NCBI GenBank assembly: GCA_018435055.1
Contig: JAHDOA010000019.1
Location: 1-43,637, forward strand
Origin: Pelotomaculum sp.
Lineage (GTDB): Bacteria; Bacillota; Desulfotomaculia; Desulfotomaculales; Pelotomaculaceae
Reading direction: 5' to 3'
DNA length: 43,637 nucleotides
Shown here: positions 34,501 through 42,715 of the stretch, piece after piece
Numbering within the stretch: position 1 is the stretch's first letter
Layout: each line of letters opens with the position of its first letter
Notes under the pieces: generated by a model
Told to the model about the DNA's origin: nothing
What the model saw: only the letters and a program-made list of their open reading frames with translations
Databases searched by the model: none
Position numbers and translations under genes: made by a program

Positions 34501-37500
34501 ACGGCCACGCTCATACTCCCGGCCGATGTCAGTGCTTATACTGTATTGCCCGATGGCTCCCAAAAGTTCTTTGATAGCCTTAATGTGCGGGCCACGGAGT
34601 ATACGGTCGGTGAGAACGGCCCCCAGGCCATGCCGGCCGAACTGCCTCCCAGCGTCGGTTACACCTATTGTGTCGATTACAGCGCCGATGAGGCCGAACA
34701 CGTCATATTCAGTCAACCGATTATGCACTATGTGGAAAACTTTATTGGTGCACCCGTGGGCGGCATTGTCCCCATGGGCTATTACGACTACGATGAGGCT
34801 GCCTGGGTACCCTCCGAAAACGGCCGGGTAATTAAGATTCTTAGCATTACTGATGGTTTGGCTGACCTCGACTTGGACGGCAGCGGATCTGCTGCCGATG
34901 CTGCGGCCCTGGCTGCCTTAAACATAACTGCAGACGAGCGGCAGAAACTGGCAGCCTTGTATCCGGAACCGCCAGTGGAGCTGTGGCGGGTGCCCATTAC
35001 GCACTTCACTCCCTGGGACTGCAACTGGCCCTATGGCCCGCCGCTTGATGCTGATCGCCCCAACCTGCCGCCGCCAAGGAGCAATAATGAAAAAGACCCC
35101 TGCACCGGCAGCGGCTCGATTATCGAATTCCAGACGCAGGTGCTGGGCGAGAGCGCCAAGGTATATGGTACGCCCTTTTCCCTGAACTACCGCAGCAGCC
35201 GGGTAGAGGGCAATAAAAATATCCGTTCGCTGAGAATCCCGATCAGCACGGCGGAGGATTTGCATCCACAGTTGAAAAGGATCGAGCTGGAGGTCAGCGT
35301 TGCCGGCCAGTTGTTCACCAAGACCTTCGCTCCGGAGAAAAACCAGGAATACATTTTTACCTGGGACGGCAAGGACGCTTACGGCCGCAGTATTCAAGGC
35401 ACTGTGCCGTACGAGGTGCGCATCGGTTATGTCTATCCCGCCATTTATCTTAACCCGGCCCCATTAGATGCAAGTTTCAGCCAGTACGGGGAGAGGTCTC
35501 CCGAAGGGTGGTCCTCGAACATGGATAGAGTCGAGGGCACCGTCTGGGTGACCTGGAAAGGTTTCTTTTCGTACTGGGATGCCACCAAGGCCGGACTTGG
35601 TGGTTGGTCTTTGAGTATCCACCATGCCTACGATCCAGAAAGCCAGGTACTTTATTATGGAGACGGGAGCGAGAGGAGCATCACACCGTATGGCGGCTTT
35701 ATTATGTCCACTGTAGCCGGTACCGGCACAAATGCGTATAGCGCCTACATCGGTGACGGCGGTCCGGCCACAGAGGCGGAACTAACCCAACCCGGGGAGA
35801 TTGCCGTTGGTCCGGACGGCAGCGTTTATTTTGTCGACTGGGAGCGCATTCGCCGGGTCAGCCCGGACGGCATAATTACCACTGTAGCCGGTACCAGCGG
35901 AGATGAGTATACCCCCTACATCGGTGACGGCGGTCCGGCCACAGCGGCCGTGCTCAATGATCCCCTTGGCATGGATATCGGCCCGGATGGCGCTCTTTAC
36001 ATTGCCGATCAACGTAGCCACCGTATTCGGCGGGTTGGCCTGGACGGCATAATTACCACTGTGGCCGGCAGTTGGCAGCACAGCGGCGGCGAAGGCGGGC
36101 CGGCCACAGAGGCCGGGATTTATCGACCGGTGGACGTTGCTGTCAGTCCGGACGGCAGCATTTATATCGCCGATATGAGCGAGCGCGTCTACCGGGTGGG
36201 GCCGGATGGTCTGATCAATGTAATCGTAGGGAAGACATGGGGTAAGCGCGGCTACAGCGGTGACGGCGGTCCGGCCACAGAGGCTCTGCTCGATTATCCG
36301 TATTCGATTGACCTCGGCCCGGACGGCAGCCTTTACATTGCCGACTCAGGCAACTACCGCGTCCGCCGGGTAGACACCAGCGGCATCATCACCACCGTAG
36401 CTGGTACCGGTGGAGAAGGCTTTAGCGGCGACGGCGGTCCGGCCATTGCCGCCCAGGTTGCTCCCATCTGCGTAGAGGCAGGTTCCGACGGCAGCCTTTA
36501 CATAGCTGATGCCAGCATGCGCATTCGCCGGGTCGGCTCGGACGGCATAATTACCACCATTGCCGGTAATGGCACGTATGGCTTCCGCGGTGACGGCGGT
36601 CTGGCCAAGCAGGCGGAGGTCGCACCCATTGGTATGGCTGTAGCTCCGGATGGCAACTTTTATATCTCCAGCTTTTACCATTATGAGGGCGACTTTAACC
36701 GCATCCGCCGGGCCGGTTCATTGCTGCCCGGTTTCCAATTCGGCGAATTTATTATCCCTGCGGAGGATGGCAGCAAGCTGTTTGTTTTCGATAGCTTCGG
36801 CCGTCACCTGCGGACAATCAATGCCTTGACCGGCAGCGCCATCTATACCTTTACCTATGATCTGCAGGGGCGATTGACTGAAGTGAGGGATGCTTTTAAT
36901 AACGTTACCCGCATCGAACGGGATGGGCAGGAGCAACTCAAGGCTATTGTCGCCCCCGGCGGACAGACAACCTGGCTGGAGGTCGACGCCAATGGTTTGC
37001 TGGCCAAAATTATCTGCCCGCTCTTCAAAGAAACCAGTCTGGAATACTCCAACGAAGGCCTGCTGACCAGCTTGAGCGACCACAAGGAAAACGTGCATCG
37101 TTTTACCTATGATGAATCTGGGCGGCTGGTCAGAGACGAGAACCCTGCCGGTGGGTATACCGAGCTGACGCGCACCGAGCAGCTTGACGGCTATATTGTC
37201 CGGGTCGAAACCGCCGAGGGACGCGTTTCCACTTACGAGGTGGAGTACCTCAGTACAGGTGTGCGCCGGGTGAACACCGATGCCAGCGGCGCCCAAACGA
37301 CAATCCTTATCAATAATGCTGATGGCACCCGCCAGGTTACTTACCCCGACGGTACGACGGCAACTATGGAGATGGGGCCTGACCCGCGCCAGGCAATGGG
37401 CATGCAGGTGCCGGTCACCAGTCTATTCACGAGCACTACGCCGGCAGGGCTGAAGTCCACAGTTACCCAGGAACGCCTGGTGGAGATGCTTGACAGCAAT

Positions 37501-39789
37501 GACGTGCTGAGTGTAACCAAGCTAACCGATCGAGTTAACGACAACGGCAACCTCTACAGCACTGTATATGAGATCAACAGGGATAACCAGACTATAGCTG
37601 TGACCAGTAAAACACCCGAAGGCAGGCAGATTATTAACAAATTAGACTGGTACGGCCGCCTGATTGAAGAAAAAACCGCCGACCTGGAACCGATCAGTTA
37701 CAGCTATGATGGGAAAGGGCGTTTGACCGGAGTATCCCGGGGCAACCAGCAGCAAGCCTATACCTGGGATGATATGAACCGGATTATTGCCCTGGAAGAT
37801 GCGGCGGGAGACAAGTTTCATTACGAGTACAACGGCGCCGACCTGCTGACCAAACTTACCATGCCTGGTGGTCAGTCCTACGCATTTGGCTATGACGCCA
37901 ATGGCAATGTCACTGCGATCACCATGCCCAGCGGCGCTACGCACCAATTAGATTACACGGCGGTAGACTTGCCTCTCAGTTATACCCCGCCGGCCAACGC
38001 CAGCTATCAGAAAATCTACAACCGCGACCGGGCGGTAACCCAGTCCACTCTGCCCGGCGGGCGTAGCGTGGACTACCAGTATGATAGCCAGGGACGGATC
38101 ACCGGCATGCAATACGGCTCCACAACATCCTCTTTTGGCTACGCTGATAATACCGACCGGGTAAGCAGCATTCAGCGCGATCCGGGTGACATCAGCTACG
38201 GTTTTTCATACGACGGATCATTGCTCACAGCTATGAGCGTCACGGGGGCAGTGTATGGTGATTACAGCTACGAATATGCTAATGATTTCAAGCTTATCGC
38301 ATCCGTTCTGGGAGCGGACACCATGTCACTGACCTACGATAAGGATGGGCTGGTGACAGGATATGGAGACTTTACTATAACCCGTGGTCATTCCTTTGGC
38401 CTGCCCACCGAAATTAGTGACGGGGTAATGTCCATCACCTACAATTATGACAACTTTGGCAGGATGACCGACCGCACGCATAAGGTAAACAACCAGCAAG
38501 TTTACCACCTGGGGCTGGACTACGGCAATACCGGGCTGATCATTCAAAAAGATGAATCAGTGGCCGGAGCAGATTATGAATTACACTATGAATACGACGA
38601 TAACAAACAGTTAACAGGAGTTACAGGGGATAGAACCGAAACCTACACTTATGATGTTAACGGCAACCGGTTGACCGGCGGCTCCGAATACGATGTCCAG
38701 GATCGCTTAACCAAACTGGGAGATATTACTTACGAGTTTAACGCGGACGGTTTCCTCACCAGGAGAGGCAGTGATTCATTCGAGTACACCGCCCAGGGTG
38801 AACTGGTTAAAGCTACACTGGAAAATAGCCCGGAAGTCACCTACTCCTATGACGGTGTAGGCCGGCGGGTGGCCCGCTCAGTGGTGTCAAGCGTCTATGG
38901 GGCGCCGGTTACTGAGCATTACCTCTATGGTAATCCCGGCAACCCCTTTGAGGTAACAGCCGTGCGGAACAGTGACGGATCTTTAAGCCAATATTATTAC
39001 GACCAGGTCAATTGCCTCTTTGCTATTAAGAAGGGTTCTAACTGGTACTATGTAGCCACCGACCAGCAGGGAACCCCGCAGGTAGTGAGCGACGCAAATG
39101 GTCAGATTGTAAAGGTTATGGAGTACGATAGTTTCGGCAAACTAATATCTGACAGCAATCCGGACTTACGACTGCCCATCGGCTATGCCGGCGGGATAGC
39201 CGATCCGGAAACCGGGCTGGTTCACTTCGGGATGCGTGACTACGACCCGGCAGCCGGGCGCTGGACCGCCCGTGACCCCATCCTCTTTAATGGCCGGCAG
39301 GGTAATCTATATGTTTACGTAAGCAATAACCCGGTCAACCTGCGTGACCCCTCCGGCCTGTTCTGCATAGGTGGTTCATATTATGCCGGTGTCGGTATTG
39401 GCGGTCAGTTATGTATTACCGGCGAAGGCGTATCTCTTTGCGGAGAGGTCGGATTTGGTGTAGGGGGAGGAGTAGAAATATCTCCCTTTGGAGGTTTGGC
39501 CGAAACCGGAACCAAGATATATGGCCAGGCGGAGGCTACCTATATGGGTGTAGGACCCAGCGTCGGCTTAAGCCTTGATAACTGTGGCAGCTTGAAGTTC
39601 GAAGGCGCTTTGAAAGCCGGGCCATTTTCTCAATCTGCTTCCTATGATTTCTTGGAAGGGAAATGGGCCCTCGGAGATTTATCAGTTGGCGGGGAAAAAG
39701 CTAATATGAATAACAGCTGGCTGGAATCCTTCAAGCCCAAGATAAGCGCCAGCGCCAAGGTAGCCGGACAGGGATGTGTACGTTTCTAG
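31513..39789 (+). CDS. Giant SLH-anchored teneurin-like NHL/YD-RHS surface protein
   Basis: A 2758-residue secreted protein. Signal peptide RKRFIAGIMAWCLGLLLCFS ends AAA. Three SLH domains (about 30-200, HWAELHIEKWVNDG, ITRAELVAL, ITRQEAASL, ITRAETVVT) anchor it to the cell-wall polymer. Then two carboxypeptidase-regulatory-like folds (205-340), three tandem Ig/FN3-like repeats (390-740; repeats 2 and 3 share AEDAAQNLQTDPVKLVVTT), and a SwmB-like domain. A TTR-like domain follows (880-966, LRGRVLTRDNEPLQGVNITV), then an FN-plug-like domain (1200-1310) with FTWDGKDAYGRSIQGTVPYE. Six NHL repeats (1400-1740, GDGGPATEAEL, GIITTVAG) and YD repeats (1756-2613) end in the RHS core RDYDPAAGRW and DPSGL, with a 142-residue Gly-rich tip. 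The GTG at 31513 has GGAGG 7 nt upstream. Confidence 0.88.
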   Translation: MRKRFIAGIMAWCLGLLLCFSAAAATSITDTSGHWAELHIEKWVNDGLIAGYPDGQFKPDHPITRAELVALVNRAFEIPDQTPASSFSDVKPSDWFYGEVMSGYAAGYIAGYPDGAFRPDIPITRQEAASLVSKLLGLEPGETSVLDSFTDQNLVEGWAKSSVSGVIAHGIMSGFPDKTFGPQKNITRAETVVTLDKALAFAPERISGIQGIVKRDNQPVEGATVRLFVKGSHEPLKDTLTSQDGSFSFTAPDGQYEITAVKDKDVGYAGPVTVTNGAAAGTQEVLLTASVLVTGKLVDKSGQALADTPFYFTTNPTFGGRTNSNGEFSLNLPMRGHDGQPLSYTGFFFHNGIQQNFVTGQQFTGDTNLGQVDTGISGQTTTSGGDGGNTTSDTTPPSWAATYPKTANVTQSGLDLLFNANEGGTAYYVVLADNAPAPSAAEVKSGTGSGGSAVIQVGQQVLQANTETSIAIAGLTAGTAYDIYVVAEDSAGNLQASPVKLDVTTASAPGDTTAPGWLQGYPKTANVTQSGLDLLFKANEGGTAYYAVLADGAAAPGSADVKSGTGAIKHGQLPLQANTEASVSISGLAAGTSYDIYVVAEDAAQNLQTDPVKLVVTTLAVPDTTAPSWVGDYPKTDNVTHNGLKLLFKANEDGTAYYVVLAKDAAAPTAEEVKDGTGNSGAAAIKNGDAALQANTEASVNVSGLAAESSYDIYVVAEDAAQNLQTDPVKLVVTTLAAPALSLQYAAVDGANLSLTFSKRLNPASLPQVGDFGINVNGSGPAAPLSATIAGNRVTLALAQAVIAGDTVTVSYTPGTSPLKDEDGNSASAFAGFSVDNHTGILAAPANDPTVATPMLDSTAFLYSGDNAVQAGVDAGKIEEKRVAVLRGRVLTRDNEPLQGVNITVLDHPEFGSTLSRKDGCYDMVVNGGGVLTVRYEKEGYLVAQRQVDVPWQDFIHLPDVILVPYDIKVTPVTLGDNSPMQVVRGSTVSDKDGTRTATLILPADVSAYTVLPDGSQKFFDSLNVRATEYTVGENGPQAMPAELPPSVGYTYCVDYSADEAEHVIFSQPIMHYVENFIGAPVGGIVPMGYYDYDEAAWVPSENGRVIKILSITDGLADLDLDGSGSAADAAALAALNITADERQKLAALYPEPPVELWRVPITHFTPWDCNWPYGPPLDADRPNLPPPRSNNEKDPCTGSGSIIEFQTQVLGESAKVYGTPFSLNYRSSRVEGNKNIRSLRIPISTAEDLHPQLKRIELEVSVAGQLFTKTFAPEKNQEYIFTWDGKDAYGRSIQGTVPYEVRIGYVYPAIYLNPAPLDASFSQYGERSPEGWSSNMDRVEGTVWVTWKGFFSYWDATKAGLGGWSLSIHHAYDPESQVLYYGDGSERSITPYGGFIMSTVAGTGTNAYSAYIGDGGPATEAELTQPGEIAVGPDGSVYFVDWERIRRVSPDGIITTVAGTSGDEYTPYIGDGGPATAAVLNDPLGMDIGPDGALYIADQRSHRIRRVGLDGIITTVAGSWQHSGGEGGPATEAGIYRPVDVAVSPDGSIYIADMSERVYRVGPDGLINVIVGKTWGKRGYSGDGGPATEALLDYPYSIDLGPDGSLYIADSGNYRVRRVDTSGIITTVAGTGGEGFSGDGGPAIAAQVAPICVEAGSDGSLYIADASMRIRRVGSDGIITTIAGNGTYGFRGDGGLAKQAEVAPIGMAVAPDGNFYISSFYHYEGDFNRIRRAGSLLPGFQFGEFIIPAEDGSKLFVFDSFGRHLRTINALTGSAIYTFTYDLQGRLTEVRDAFNNVTRIERDGQEQLKAIVAPGGQTTWLEVDANGLLAKIICPLFKETSLEYSNEGLLTSLSDHKENVHRFTYDESGRLVRDENPAGGYTELTRTEQLDGYIVRVETAEGRVSTYEVEYLSTGVRRVNTDASGAQTTILINNADGTRQVTYPDGTTATMEMGPDPRQAMGMQVPVTSLFTSTTPAGLKSTVTQERLVEMLDSNDVLSVTKLTDRVNDNGNLYSTVYEINRDNQTIAVTSKTPEGRQIINKLDWYGRLIEEKTADLEPISYSYDGKGRLTGVSRGNQQQAYTWDDMNRIIALEDAAGDKFHYEYNGADLLTKLTMPGGQSYAFGYDANGNVTAITMPSGATHQLDYTAVDLPLSYTPPANASYQKIYNRDRAVTQSTLPGGRSVDYQYDSQGRITGMQYGSTTSSFGYADNTDRVSSIQRDPGDISYGFSYDGSLLTAMSVTGAVYGDYSYEYANDFKLIASVLGADTMSLTYDKDGLVTGYGDFTITRGHSFGLPTEISDGVMSITYNYDNFGRMTDRTHKVNNQQVYHLGLDYGNTGLIIQKDESVAGADYELHYEYDDNKQLTGVTGDRTETYTYDVNGNRLTGGSEYDVQDRLTKLGDITYEFNADGFLTRRGSDSFEYTAQGELVKATLENSPEVTYSYDGVGRRVARSVVSSVYGAPVTEHYLYGNPGNPFEVTAVRNSDGSLSQYYYDQVNCLFAIKKGSNWYYVATDQQGTPQVVSDANGQIVKVMEYDSFGKLISDSNPDLRLPIGYAGGIADPETGLVHFGMRDYDPAAGRWTARDPILFNGRQGNLYVYVSNNPVNLRDPSGLFCIGGSYYAGVGIGGQLCITGEGVSLCGEVGFGVGGGVEISPFGGLAETGTKIYGQAEATYMGVGPSVGLSLDNCGSLKFEGALKAGPFSQSASYDFLEGKWALGDLSVGGEKANMNNSWLESFKPKISASAKVAGQGCVRF

Positions 39790-39810
39790 AACTATTCAAA
39801 AACTATGTAA

Positions 39811-39842
39811 ACAGGTCCTCTTTGTAGAGGACCTGTTTTTTG
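39811..39842 (+). terminator. Terminator after the giant surface protein
   Basis: ACAGGTCCTCT pairs perfectly with AGAGGACCTGT around a TTGT loop, followed by six T. It stands 22 bp after the stop. Confidence 0.93.
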
Positions 39843-39852
39843 CTATGGACGT

Positions 39853-40046
39853 CTATCGGCGGATCGGGCTGCGCGATGTGGCATCCAGCAGCTTCTCCTT
39901 CAATTCACTGTTTTTAGGTTCAAGCGATATTTTTTTATTCCGGCTTAACGAACCAAGATTACAATCAAAGCACAGGATGTTATGACAGTATATCACGCCG
40001 CCACACTCCGGGCAGCGCCACTTTTCCTCTTCCTTTTTCAAGAATC
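39853..40046 (-). pseudogene. 3' fragment of a zinc-ribbon (DUF3795-like) gene cut at a repeat
   Basis: The frame reads GFLKKEEEKWRCPECGGVIY, then CHNILCFDCNLGSL with C-x2-C pairs, as in the C-terminal zinc ribbon of DUF3795-type proteins. The upstream part is replaced by the repeat head at 40047-40105, whose GATTGGAGG runs straight into the fragment. About 60 codons remain. The initiating TTG lies in the repeat and is probably meaningless. Confidence 0.5.
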
Positions 40047-40105
40047 CCTCCAATCACAAATTACCTCGGATTGGAAGTGTTGTCAACAACCCCGTCCCCT
40101 TGACA
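40047..40105 (-). repeat. REP-like repeat head, copy B
   Basis: These 59 bp are identical to 124-182. The palindrome core extends to about 40108. Copy A leads into a RAYT-like start; here the same GATTGGAGG end joins a zinc-ribbon fragment. Confidence 0.9.
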
Positions 40106-40136
40106 TCCTATGGACTGCAAATATGCCGTACTACTA

Positions 40137-40532
40137 TTACATCTTGTGTTCTATTTCCGTAACACATTCGGTTTTGATTTTCCCTACCAGGAATTGCAGG
40201 GCATCGATAACATGCGGCCTGATATCGCCGCCTATCAGTACATACATTATGTCATCGCCAAGTTCAAGCCGGCCTTCATTAAGCCATACTCTGACATGGA
40301 AGATGCCGTCCATTTTATAGGTCTCAGCAATGGCCGCCTCAACTTTTTCTGCATCATAAGCAAATTCCAATCCTTTTACCAGCGAACCATCATTAATCCC
40401 CTGGCGGACCTTGGCCTTGGGCGTTTGGCGCACAACGCCGTTATGGACTAAAAACATTCCTTCCTGTAACGCCGCTGGATCTGCTTTTGCTTCTTTGAGC
40501 CATTGATCGATGGATGGTGATACTTTTTTCAT
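40137..40532 (-). CDS. MoaE-like molybdopterin synthase large-subunit family protein
   Basis: A 131-residue protein resembling MoaE, the subunit that carries dithiolene formation in molybdopterin synthesis. It has the region MFLVHNGVVRQTP followed by GLEFAYDAEKVEAAIAETYK, and a C-terminal RVWLNEGRLELGDDIMYVLIGGDI with DALQFLVGKIKTE. The order (V-x-x-G-V-V-R, then A-Y, then a hydrophobic GD/G block) matches this group of clostridial MoaE-like proteins. It is not clear that the catalytic Lys residues of true MoaE are kept. AAGGAG lies 7-9 nt before ATG 40532. A second Mo enzyme and the first one in this window would use the cofactor. MoaD is not adjacent. Confidence 0.65.
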   Translation of the reverse strand: MKKVSPSIDQWLKEAKADPAALQEGMFLVHNGVVRQTPKAKVRQGINDGSLVKGLEFAYDAEKVEAAIAETYKMDGIFHVRVWLNEGRLELGDDIMYVLIGGDIRPHVIDALQFLVGKIKTECVTEIEHKM

Positions 40533-40551
40533 TTTCCTTACTCCTTGTATG

Positions 40552-40586
40552 ATATGACCAACGGTACAATTTCCAGTTGGTCATAT
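40552..40586. repeat. 11-bp hairpin upstream of the MoaE-like gene
   Basis: ATATGACCAAC pairs with GTTGGTCATAT around a 13-nt loop. It lies about 20 bp upstream of the MoaE-like start. It may be an operator or an mRNA leader hairpin, and on the plus strand it is followed by TTATTTTTAA, which is terminator-like. Confidence 0.55.
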
Positions 40587-40689
40587 TTATTTTTAATAAA
40601 ACATTGATCTTTGGATTATCCCTTGGGACAATCACGGTAGAACCGATGGCGGGGCAGTTTTTACACTCCTGCACTTTAAAGTTCTTTTT

Positions 40690-40866
40690 GAGACTGCTCC
40701 CCGGGCCTGGTGGCAACCGCTTACTCGCGGGTTGCACGCCAAAAGAGGTCCTCCCTTCAGCAAGGAGCTTCGCACCAATCTCTTTGGGTGAGTGCTCATC
40801 AGCAAGGTTGCTGTTACACCAGGTTCCCAGGGATACCCCAAAGTTTTGGTTTCTTAAGCCTTAATC
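40690..40866 (+). ncRNA. Candidate IS110 left-end bridge RNA region
   Basis: About 180 bp with no convincing reading frame lie directly upstream of the IS110 transposase. A stem-loop GCAACCGC/GCGGGTTGC occurs at 40713-40735, and a further hairpin (GGTTCC/GGGATACC) near 40826. In IS110-type elements the bridge RNA is encoded in this position. The assignment rests on position and hairpins only. Confidence 0.45.
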
Positions 40867-40883
40867 GGAAGGAGGTGTATAAC

Positions 40884-42113
40884 ATGGGCCGTACTCTTTT
40901 CATCGGTATTGACATAGGAGCCGAATCCAATGTTATTAGAATCCTTGATGACACCGGTGAAGACGTCTGTGGATTCTCGGTCTCCAACGACCTCCCTGGA
41001 ACAGAAAGACTTGTTGAGAAAGTGGTTGATGCAGCTAATTCCTTATCTGCCGATAAGGTCAAGATTGGCATGGAAGCCACCAACCTTTACTGGTGGCACC
41101 TGTCCCAGGCCCTTTATGATGATCCCCAATTAACGATCCTGGGAACAGAAATTGCTGTGATTAACCCCAAGATCATTGACGGGTTTAAGAGTATCTACAC
41201 GGATATGGCCAAAACAGATACCCTAGACGCCAGGGTTATTGCTGATTGCTTGCGGTTTGGACGAGTCCGTCCAACACCACCTCCTGACATGAGGTATGCA
41301 CCTTTGCAACGGCTAACCAGGTTTCGCTATCACATGGTGGGCAACCTAACCAGGGAGAAGAACAGGGCCTTGAACCTGATTTTCCTTAAGTTCTCCTCGT
41401 ACAATAAGGACTGTCCATTCTCGAACCTATTTGGTCAGGCTTCTTCAGCAGTGGTAGAAAACCTAACACCTGACCAGATCGCTGCGATGCCTGTGGAAGA
41501 ACTCGTAGATATGATGCTGCAACATGGAAACAAGCGGCTAAAGGATATTCCTGAAATGGCTAAGACCATTAAAAGGGCCGCCCGCAACTCCTACCGCTTA
41601 AACCCGAAAATGCAGGAGTCTGTGGATATTACACTAGCCATGTCTCTTGAAACCATACGGTTCTTTGAGAGTCAGCAAAAGAAAATTGACCAGGCTATCG
41701 CTAAAGAGATAAAAGCGATTCCACACACGTTGGAAACCATTCCAGGCATCGGGCCGGTTTACGCTGCCGGCATAGTAGCCGAAATCGGCGGCATATCAAG
41801 GTTTGACAATCACAACGCCCTTGCCAAATTCGCGGGCTTAACCTGGCGGAAGAACCAGTCTAGTAAGTTCAACGCTCAGGATATTCCCCTGACCAGATCC
41901 GGTAATTATTACTTGCGGTACTATCTTGTAGAAGCGGCCAACTCCGTCCGGGTGTGGGAGCCGGAGTATGGTGAGTTCTACCGCAGGAAGTTTACCGAGG
42001 CCAGGCACCATAACCATAAACGCGCTTTAGTCCTTACGGCCCGCAAACTCATTCGCATGGTCTTCACGCTGCTGAGTAAAGACCAAATCTATAAGCAAAG
42101 GAGGAGGAATTAA
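40884..42113 (+). CDS. IS110-family transposase (DEDD recombinase)
   Basis: A 409-residue IS110 transposase. The DEDD/RuvC-like N-terminus has GIDIGAESNVIRI, the Glu in KIGMEATNLYWWHL and the D-x2-D in AKTDTLDARVIADCLR. The C-terminal transposase_20 part has LETIPGIGPVYAAGIVAEIG, LAKFAGLTWRKNQSSKF and RSGNYYLRYYLVEAANSVR, which carries the conserved Ser. The ATG at 40884 has GGAAGGAGG 8 nt upstream; a longer frame from 40710 covers the putative RNA end. The protein looks intact. Boundaries of the element were not found because IS110 elements lack obvious terminal inverted repeats. Confidence 0.92.
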   Translation: MGRTLFIGIDIGAESNVIRILDDTGEDVCGFSVSNDLPGTERLVEKVVDAANSLSADKVKIGMEATNLYWWHLSQALYDDPQLTILGTEIAVINPKIIDGFKSIYTDMAKTDTLDARVIADCLRFGRVRPTPPPDMRYAPLQRLTRFRYHMVGNLTREKNRALNLIFLKFSSYNKDCPFSNLFGQASSAVVENLTPDQIAAMPVEELVDMMLQHGNKRLKDIPEMAKTIKRAARNSYRLNPKMQESVDITLAMSLETIRFFESQQKKIDQAIAKEIKAIPHTLETIPGIGPVYAAGIVAEIGGISRFDNHNALAKFAGLTWRKNQSSKFNAQDIPLTRSGNYYLRYYLVEAANSVRVWEPEYGEFYRRKFTEARHHNHKRALVLTARKLIRMVFTLLSKDQIYKQRRRN

Positions 42114-42247
42114 CATTTACTTGACAATTCTCGTTTCTTTACATAACTGGTGGTCTCTGACGATTACTGGCAGGGTTACTTATTGCTTTTTTTAAATCAC
42201 AGTATATAAAATTTCCAATTTAACATCTTGACATTTTACCGCGGGTC

Positions 42248-42409
42248 TCACTTATTCTTTTTTTTCGATTTAATATAATCTCTCGTATTTTTCATGCCGC
42301 CAAATTCAGAAAACATTTCAATTATTTTTTCTTTTTCAATCTTCTTGGAATTCATTCCTTCATATTTTGCTTCCTTTTTTAGCTTCTTATATACATATAA
42401 TACACCGCT
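42248..42409 (-). pseudogene. Short coding remnant, function unknown
   Basis: The minus strand has an open frame of about 53 codons, with Lys- and Glu-rich content (KLKKEAKYEGMNSKKIEKEK, then IIEMFSEFGGMKNTRDYI) and no start or ribosome-binding site. It resembles the tail of a charged protein. I do not recognise it. The AT-rich flanks from 42114 to 42247 and beyond show no other feature. Confidence 0.25.
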
Positions 42410-42451
42410 TCATGTTTCGGGTGAAAAAGAGTTTTTGTCCAATAATAGGGG

Positions 42452-42715
42452 GTCAATCCGGAAGCCTTCGCATTAGACCCCTTCAGCCAGTGCCTGTTTG
42501 TCTTCTGCAATCGCAAACGGGACAAGCTAAAGATTTTACAATGGCAACATAACGGATTTTGGCTTCGTTACCGTCGTCTGGAGCGAGGTAAATTTAAATG
42601 GCCGGCAGATCAGGGCGATGTAATCAGCATTAACTATCGGTAATTTCGGCTGCTGGACAGCTTGCAACTCAAACAACCGCAGGCCCATATAGCATACAAG
42701 CATATTGTCGGTTGA
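42452..42715 (+). pseudogene. IS66-family orf2 (TnpB) relic
   Basis: The plus strand translates to a recognisable IS66 Orf2 C-terminal segment: DPFSQCLFVFCNRKRDKLKI, then WQHNGFWLRYRRLERGKFKW, WPADQGDVISINYR, then an in-frame TAA and FRLLDSLQLKQPQAH. The frame is otherwise kept to a TGA at 42713-42715. The start is missing. It is a single fragment, with no other IS66 genes around. Confidence 0.75.

Noticed and set aside
155-40108. Dispersed palindromes considered as CRISPR repeats
   Set aside because: They are far apart, in both orientations, with no regular spacers and no cas genes; they fit a REP/RAYT family.
40710-40883. 58-codon N-terminal extension of the IS110 transposase
   Set aside because: It lies upstream of a strong ribosome-binding site and has no transposase similarity; hairpins in the interval suggest RNA.
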